NCBI RefSeq assembly: GCF_000219625.1
Contig: NC_018213.1
Location: 620,001 to 684,000, forward strand
DNA: 64,000 bases
Origin: Zymoseptoria tritici IPO323
Lineage: Eukaryota; Ascomycota; Dothideomycetes; Mycosphaerellales; Mycosphaerellaceae
Direction: 5' to 3'
The notes under the pieces are model-generated. The model was not told the DNA's origin and did not search any database. It saw only the letters and a list, made by a program, of their open reading frames with translations. The position numbers were made by a program, and so were the translations under genes. Shown piece by piece: positions 58,156-64,000 of the stretch; within the stretch, counting starts at the first letter, position 1; the number at the start of each line of letters is the position of its first letter.

Positions 58156-61027
58156 CTAAGAGCCTCCGCCGCCGCGTCCACCGCCAGGATACGGAGCCCA
58201 ACCTCTGCCCGCTCCACCACCGCGTCCACCACCTCGATAGTTCGCACCGGGCCTACCAGCGTTCTTCGGACCAGTGGGCGCGTTGGGAACCCCACCTCCC
58301 CCTCCGCCTCCACCAAAGTTACCTCGACCACCACGTCCGCGTCCAGGACCAAAGTTGCCACCGCCGCGGAAGTTTTGAGGAGCAGGAACGTCGTCGTACA
58401 TTCCATCCCAGGTGTTGCTCGGCCCCCCGAAGTTCTGCTGTTGAAGGCGGGCGTTTTGTTGACGTTCGTACTTTTGCTGTTCGAATGAGAGCTGTTCGGA
58501 GGCGGAGAATTGGCCGTTGTTGTTACCACCTCCCCCGCCAGCCATGGGTGACTGCGAGCCATTTGATCCTCCACCTCCTCCCATGCCCTGCTGATTTTGC
58601 TGCTGAGCCTGTTGTTGCTGCTGCATTTGCTGCTGTTGCATCTGTTGCATTTGCTGCATCATCTGCGGGTTCATCTGTCCGCCACCACGTCCAGCGGCAG
58701 CCTGCATCATCATCATCTGCTGCATGGCCGGATTCATCATGCCACCTCCCATACCGCCCATGCCACCCATGCCGCCCATCCCTCCGTTCAGGTGCGAAGC
58801 GAGGAATTGCTGCATGCGTTGCCAGTACTGCGCCGCCATAGCAGGAGTCATGGCGTCTCCACCACCTCCTGGTCCCTGCTGCGCTCCCATTTGGTTGTTG
58901 AAGCCACCTCCGCCGCCATTGTTGTTGTAGCCGCCGGACTGCTGGAACCCGCCGCCACGACCGCGTCCGAAACCGCCCTTGTTGTTTTCCTCCTCACCCA
59001 TCTTGCCCCTCGGCTGCGCTCTCTTGACCTCGATCCCCTTGCCCAGAATCGCGAGCGGGCCCTCGAGCGTGCGTTCTACAGCCTTCTCATCATCGAACGT
59101 GACGAAACCGAAACCACGGGGCCGGCCGGTGTCCTTGTCCATCATCAACGTGGCATCCAGCACACGTCCGAATTGCATGAAGAATTCCTTAAAGTCCTGT
59201 TCGGTCGCTTCTTGTGACACGCCACCGACGAAAATTTTGGCGGTTCGTTCTTGTTCGTCTCTTGGAATGGCACGCTTGGGATCGATGAGCTTTCCGTCGA
59301 GGGAATGTTCCTTCACCATGACCGTGTTGACTGTCTTCGGGTCCTTGAACGTCAGAAATCCGAAACCACGCGAACGGCCGGACTGGCCGTCACGCATGAC
59401 GGTGCATTCAACCACCTCGCCGAATTGGGAGAAGTAGTCTTTGAGCGATTCTGAGACGGCGTTAGAGGAATGAAAGAAGAGGAGGAGAAGATTAAAGCTT
59501 ACGATCGGTCGTTTCCCAGTTGAGGCCGCCGATGAACATCTTTCTATGGGTTGGGTCAGTGGTACGTTACAAAGGAGTGGCTGGGTGCATGGGATGGGCA
59601 TGTGTGAGTAGTGTATGTTGTGTGCATTTGTGTAGATTAGTATATGTTCCTATGTCCAAGAATCTCGAGCGGCCAGCATCTTGGATAGCAACAGGTCTTG
59701 TTTCCTTGTTTAGGTGCCAGGATATGATCGCGTTACGACAACATCGAATGCGCGCGCGTGTTATATTCGTACGGCTGCTCAAGGTCGCAGCGGGTGGCGT
59801 AGACCACAATACCAGAGTGGGGTATTTTCTGAAGTTTGTCCGGATGAGAGCGAGCGCAGAACAGCGGGAGAGTTTGATCGTGCGAGAACGGGCGCCTTGC
59901 GGCATGGCCTGCTTCTTTCGGGCATATCGAGCTGACTGCATGTCGTGACCACCGTGTCTCGCGACTTCCTCAGGAAGCGAGTCAACGCGGTGATCTTACG
60001 ACTCTATCGGCTATCTCGTCTCTGCTGAGTGACTGTCTGACTGTCTGATCCGACTCTGCTGCTGCTAATGGACGCTAGGCGAGTTGTTATCGATTCCAAA
60101 GCCAAGGTCGTGCGCTGTTCTGAGATTCGACCTCACAAATAAAGTAGGTATGGTGAAGTGTCGTCCTGAAGGACCCTCCTCATCGACACGCCAGTCGGAT
60201 CTGCAACATTGTGCCTTGAGGCATGCGTATAGCGAGAGAGCGCGCTTTCCCATGAATCAAGAACAGCTTGCCAAGAGTTCTTCCAGTCCTTTTCCTGCAG
60301 CCGGCCACGAGTAGCTCTGCTTCCTTCCAAACCACAACTTCCAGACCCTTCACAGAGTATGCGCCATGACCGCGCAGCAATCGTTGTATGGTTGTGTCGT
60401 TGCACCATAATTGAGCATATTGATATTCTCGCTTGTAATTCCCAGAATCGAGACCGCGTGGTTGGGCCGTCGGCATGTTGACATGGCTCGTTCGAGTCGG
60501 ACGTTGGGCAGGATATGACGCTCGTCGTGCCGTTGTTATCGCAAGCACGGCTGCTTCTGCTGCTGCTGCTGCCATTGCCGTGATTTCACGTGTCACATAT
60601 CACATTGCACATACTCACTCACACAACCCACACACGTCGCGCGTCAAAGGGGAGTACGTACCCATCTTCCTTGGTGCCAATTGGCCGCTCCTCGCGCGGC
60701 TGACCATATGATATACCGAAGTCGTTGCTGTTCTGCTGTTGATGCATGCCTTGCATGTCATTGTGCTCTTCTGTGTGCTCCTGGTTCGCCTGTGTGTCCT
60801 CCTCCTGGGCAGCAGCGCCGCCGGCACTGCCGACTGCGATGACTGGAGATGGATCTTCGGCGGTGTCGATTTCAGGCTCGGTCGTGGTCGCCGCAGGTTC
60901 GCGCGCAGGTTCTTCGTTGTCGTCGCCATCGTAGCTGATACGTGTTAGCTCGAGTCCAGATGCGCGCGGTAGAAGAAGTGACTGACAGATCAGCGAAGAG
61001 GTCCTCGTCCATATCTGGTTCAGCCAT
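58156..61027 (-). CDS. HRP1: Hrp1/Nab4-type RNA-binding protein (mRNA cleavage factor IB)
   Basis: Four exons on the minus strand: 61027-60987, 60934-60662, 59543-59503, 59450-58156. Introns are 52, 1118 and 52 bp, with GT...AG ends. The sum, 1650 bases, is a whole number of codons: 549 residues. The N-terminus is acidic (MAEPDMDEDLFADLYDGDDNEE). RRM1 starts at about residue 106 with RNP2 MFIGGL and RNP1 RGFGFLTF; RRM2 has IFVGGV and RGFGFVTF. The C-terminus is low-complexity: RGG, Gln/Met-rich, MGG repeats. The tandem RRMs and length match yeast Hrp1 (534 residues), which binds the UA-rich efficiency element and directs 3'-end cleavage, polyadenylation and mRNA export. A similar Musashi/hnRNP-A protein is the alternative, but the whole layout favours Hrp1. 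Confidence 0.88.
59544..60661 (-). other. Long (1.1-kb) second intron of HRP1
   Basis: Donor GTACGT at 60661, acceptor CCATAG ending at 59544. It joins KEDG to KMFIGGL in frame. At 1118 bases it is about twenty times the other introns here. No transposon or RNA gene was recognised inside. Open frames at 59520-59948 and 60180-60596 lack domains. Confidence 0.75.
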
Positions 61028-61284
61028 GTTGGTAGACGGTCGACTGAAGTGTGGCGAAGAGAGGTGCGCGGTCTGTGAGGGCACGCGCGGAAGAAGAAGT
61101 TGGTGTCGAGGGTAAAGAGGACAAGAAGAGCTGTTGAACGAATGCGGAAGACGAAGGTTGAACCGGGTTCGGGTTCGGGTTCGGGTTCGGGTCCAAGCGC
61201 CCGCGACCAATGACTTCAACATCACCTCGCATGTGATTGAACCACAGCAGATAACATGTCTTGACCAACACGACATTTCTCAGC
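61028..61284. promoter_or_regulatory. Shared HRP1/GYP1 divergent promoter with GGTTCG repeats
   Basis: 257 bases between the two start codons. A perfect hexamer run (GGTTCG repeated about five times) lies at 61162-61191. Pyrimidine-rich and CAACA stretches precede the GYP1 start. No TATA box is evident. Confidence 0.6.
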
Positions 61285-63433
61285 ATGAATTTCAAGCGAC
61301 CGTCGCATCGTCAGGTATATACCATGCCATTACTGCCTTCCCAGTCGAACGTCGTCAGCTAACAGATCAAGACGCCCTCTCAGCAGGAGATGATCCAAGT
61401 CGGTTCGTAGATTGCTCCACCTACGAGGACCTCCGCTAATATGGACATATGGGCGTTCATAGATCGCAACGAGTAACACAACGCATCACAAGATCAACAC
61501 GACAAACGCTTACAATGCCAGCACCGCGACACCCTTCTGGCGAACCACCTCGGCCAATAGCCAGCGGAGCAACGACAGCGGCGCATCGAATGCGCCGCCT
61601 GAACCACCGCGCAAGGTCATTGGCGCATCATACTCCCACGCCGATGTCTTGAACCTCAGTCAGCTGTACGATCTCAGTACCAAGGTCAATGCGATCCGGG
61701 CTAATCGTGAAACAAGATCCGTTGCCGGCGATACTCGACCACGAACTCCTCCCTCGAACCCCAGATCTACCTCTTACGGAAACCGAAACACACCACCACC
61801 TGGATCAAGCTCAGCGGTATCATCGCCTCCTGCACGGCGAGGCAATAGCAGTCTTCTGGCGGAAACAAGCAATGCGTGGAGTCCAGCAGAAGATGAGGAG
61901 GACCACTTTGGCGTGGACGATGACGAGGATGAATTCGGTCTGCCCAGTATAGCGAACATGCGGCGGAAAGGAAAGAGAGCATCCAACAAGCGAGGACAAG
62001 ATCCAGGAGGAGGTACTTCAAAGTTCAACACTACTACAAGAAACGGCACATCAATCACACCCGCTTCCATGTCAAGTTGGGCCCTCGACAACGGCGACAT
62101 CACCGAAGAGCGCGCCCAAACCATCCCGACCTACCCGTCCACTCGACCATCTCCCACTTTCTCCAATCAAAAGATTCTCCGACCTCAATACAAGGACATC
62201 CTCCGCGACCCTGCAAACTCTCTGCATCTCATCTACCACCCTCCAATCCAGCCCACCGCATCACCCAAGGACATTGACGCTCACGCCGCCCGCATCACAC
62301 GAATAAACAAGTTCAAGAAGATCTTACAAGCCTCCTCAATATCTCTCCCAGAATTACGCAATCTCGCCTGGTCTGGTCTCCCACCCGAAGTCCGCGCCAT
62401 GTCCTGGCAGATCCTGCTGAACTACCTCCCCACATCTTCCGAACGTCGCGTCGCTCTTCTAGAGCGAAAGAGGAAAGAATACCTCGACAGCGTGCGTCAG
62501 GCGTTCGAGCGTCCCACAACAAACTCCGGCTCACCAAGCCTGTCATCAACAACATCCCCTGCCTCCCCTGCTCGTGCCCCTCGTGGCCTCGATGAAGTCC
62601 TCTGGCACCAAATCACGATTGACGTCCCAAGAACGAATCCCATTCTCCCACTGTACCGCCATCCGACCACCCAACGATCTCTCGAGCGAATCCTGTACGT
62701 CTGGGCCATTCGACATCCCGCAAGTGGGTACGTACAAGGCATCAACGACCTCGTAACGCCTTTTTTCCAAGTCTTCCTCGGGCAATACATCACATCTTCC
62801 TCCGATCCCTCAGACGACATCTCCGATTTTGATCCAGGACAATTACCGAAAGCGGTCCTCGATGCTGTGGAAGCAGATACATATTGGTGCTTGACAGCTC
62901 TGCTCTCCGGGATTCAAGATAATTACATCCACGCGCAGCCAGGAATTGTACGGCAGGTCCAAGCTCTACGAGATCTCGTATCTCGCATCGATGGTGGCCT
63001 AGCAAAACATCTCGAAAAAGAAGGCGTGGAATTCATCCAATTTTCCTTCCGATGGATGAACTGCCTCTTGATGAGGGAGGTATCTGTCGAGAATGTGGTG
63101 CGGATGTGGGACACCTATCTGGTGAGTCTGTCAGATTTTGTTACGACTTGACATTACACGTGCTGACCTTACAACCAGGCCGAAGAGACGGGCTTCTCCA
63201 CCTTCCATCTCTACGTCTGCGCCGCCTTTCTCGTAAAATGGTCCAACGAACTGCAGAAGATGGATTTCCAAGACATCATGATGTTTCTACAGGCGTTGCC
63301 GACGAAAGGATGGACAGTAAAGGATGTGGAATTATTATTGAGCGAGGCGTTCATCTGGAAGAGTTTGTTTGAGGGGACGAGGGGGCATGTTACTACGCAG
63401 AGTACGCCGGGAGGACAGTTTTTGAATTTGTAA
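61285..63433 (+). CDS. GYP1: Gyp1-type TBC-domain Rab GTPase-activating protein
   Basis: Three exons: 61285-61314 (MNFKRPSHRQ), 61463-63121, 63179-63433; introns 148 and 57 bp. The total of 1944 bases gives 647 residues, close to yeast Gyp1 (637). The N-terminus is Ser/Pro-rich and probably disordered, with a conserved-looking PPEPPRKVIGASYSHADVLN stretch. The TBC domain spans about residues 300-620: SGLPPEVRAMSWQ, the arginine finger in ITIDVPRT (R400), the glutamine finger in YVQG (Q435), and RWMNCLLMREV...WDTY. Both catalytic fingers are present. Gyp1 accelerates GTP hydrolysis on Ypt1/Rab1 at the Golgi. The first exon is inferred because the second-exon frame has a stop just upstream of its acceptor and no in-frame ATG; that exon is the least certain part. 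Confidence 0.88.
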
Positions 63434-63856
63434 GGATGGAGAACGGAAAGCGTGGTGGGGTGAGAGGATCTGACGAAGCAAGACGATCTTATGAGGCATA
63501 GACGGCTACTAAGCGTGTGCAATGGTGGCATGCATGGTGATGGCGAAGCTATCAGTGCTGTATGGACTCAGTGGAGGGTCGATGGGCTAGGAATTGACGC
63601 ATTCGCAATGTGGCGCGCGTTGGTGCAACGGACAAGGGACGGCCGCATCGAGAGTGAAAGGCGTCGTTGAAAGGATGGCTCACGAAAGCTGGTGTCGGTG
63701 GAGAAGATGGGAAAGGATATGTGAGAGCCCTGCCACACGACCAGAATTGACGAAATGATCGTCGAATGCCGCCGCCTCGGCACACCTTCATCTGTCGCCG
63801 AATCGATCGTCTCGACCCGTTCTCACATCCTCCTAACTTCTCGCGCTACCGCCCTC
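63434..63856. other. Intergenic region between convergent genes
   Basis: 3' flank of GYP1 and of the following minus-strand gene. No conserved element recognised; small frames on the minus strand (63552-63791) have no domain. Confidence 0.5.
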
Positions 63857-64000
63857 CTACCCACCCCACCCCTCCCCAACATCCACAACTCCCTCTCCAC
63901 CCACCAACCCGCCGTCAAATTGCCTCAACTTCACTCCCGCCTCCTCAAACACCTTCGCCGCCTCTGCATCCATGTAATAGCTCTGGCTGAACACCACCTC
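63857..64000 (-). CDS. C-terminal end of an unrecognised gene (partial)
   Basis: The minus-strand frame entering from the window edge encodes about 47 residues (VVFSQSYYMDAEAAKVFEEAG...LRQFDGG) and ends at TAG 63857-63859. The mix of helix-like and Gly-rich sequence looks like real coding, but it is too short to name. It converges on GYP1. Confidence 0.4.
   Translation of the reverse strand, partial: EVVFSQSYYMDAEAAKVFEEAGVKLRQFDGGLVGGEGVVDVGEGWGG

Noticed and set aside
58597..59217. 206-codon Leu/His-rich plus-strand frame
   Set aside because: It is the antisense shadow of the Gln/Met-rich and RRM2 parts of HRP1.

Overview
This window reads as a filamentous ascomycete (Pezizomycotina) chromosome. 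Supporting signs are 49-58 bp introns with fungal splice and branch sites, orthologues of Hrp1 and Gyp1, and transposons carrying the C-to-T/G-to-A scars of repeat-induced point mutation (RIP). The dikaryan families and tannase/acetyltransferase genes fit a Dothideomycete-like fungus, but the sequence alone does not fix the species.

Layout. 1-5690 is a gene-poor stretch with several short tandem repeats. 5690-23345 is one satellite array (129-bp unit with a 59-bp near-palindrome) split by two large transposons. The first (6889-11539) is an Ngaro/PAT-like tyrosine-recombinase retrotransposon with split direct repeats A1...B1-A2-B2. The second (12639-21695) is a 9-kb terminal-inverted-repeat DNA transposon with a Tnp2/CACTA-like transposase and a divergent, unrecognised low-complexity ORF. 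23346-32900 is a host island on the minus strand: an unrecognised acidic/basic protein, an alcohol-acetyltransferase-like enzyme, and a tannase/feruloyl-esterase pseudogene broken at its transposon-facing end.

32900-40100 is heavily RIP-mutated and holds a Ty3/Gypsy chromovirus (33484-39745, minus strand, 275-bp LTRs, TSD ATTTA). 40100-42340 is a non-RIPed spacer. 42342-56596 is a nest. It has a 5'-truncated LINE (minus), a 385-bp MITE with TTA target duplication, and a pogo/Fot1 transposon (45805-56596). The pogo transposase gene was split by a second chromovirus (47460-55250, TSD TTAGC), which itself received an 846-bp LINE-derived insert (53529-54374, 14-bp TSD).

From 56600 the sequence returns to ordinary composition: a gene remnant, then the divergent pair HRP1 (minus, mRNA 3'-end formation factor) and GYP1 (plus, Rab GTPase-activating protein) sharing a 257-bp promoter, and the 3' end of another minus-strand gene at the edge.

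No transposon in the window has an intact coding region. The stop codons are almost all TAG/TAA at positions where CAG, CAA or TGG is expected, and catalytic or zinc-binding residues are changed in the same direction. The region is best understood as a RIP-silenced heterochromatic block beside normal housekeeping genes. The most notable points are the palindromic satellite as a transposon sink, the large TIR element, and the antisense open frames in the second chromovirus.
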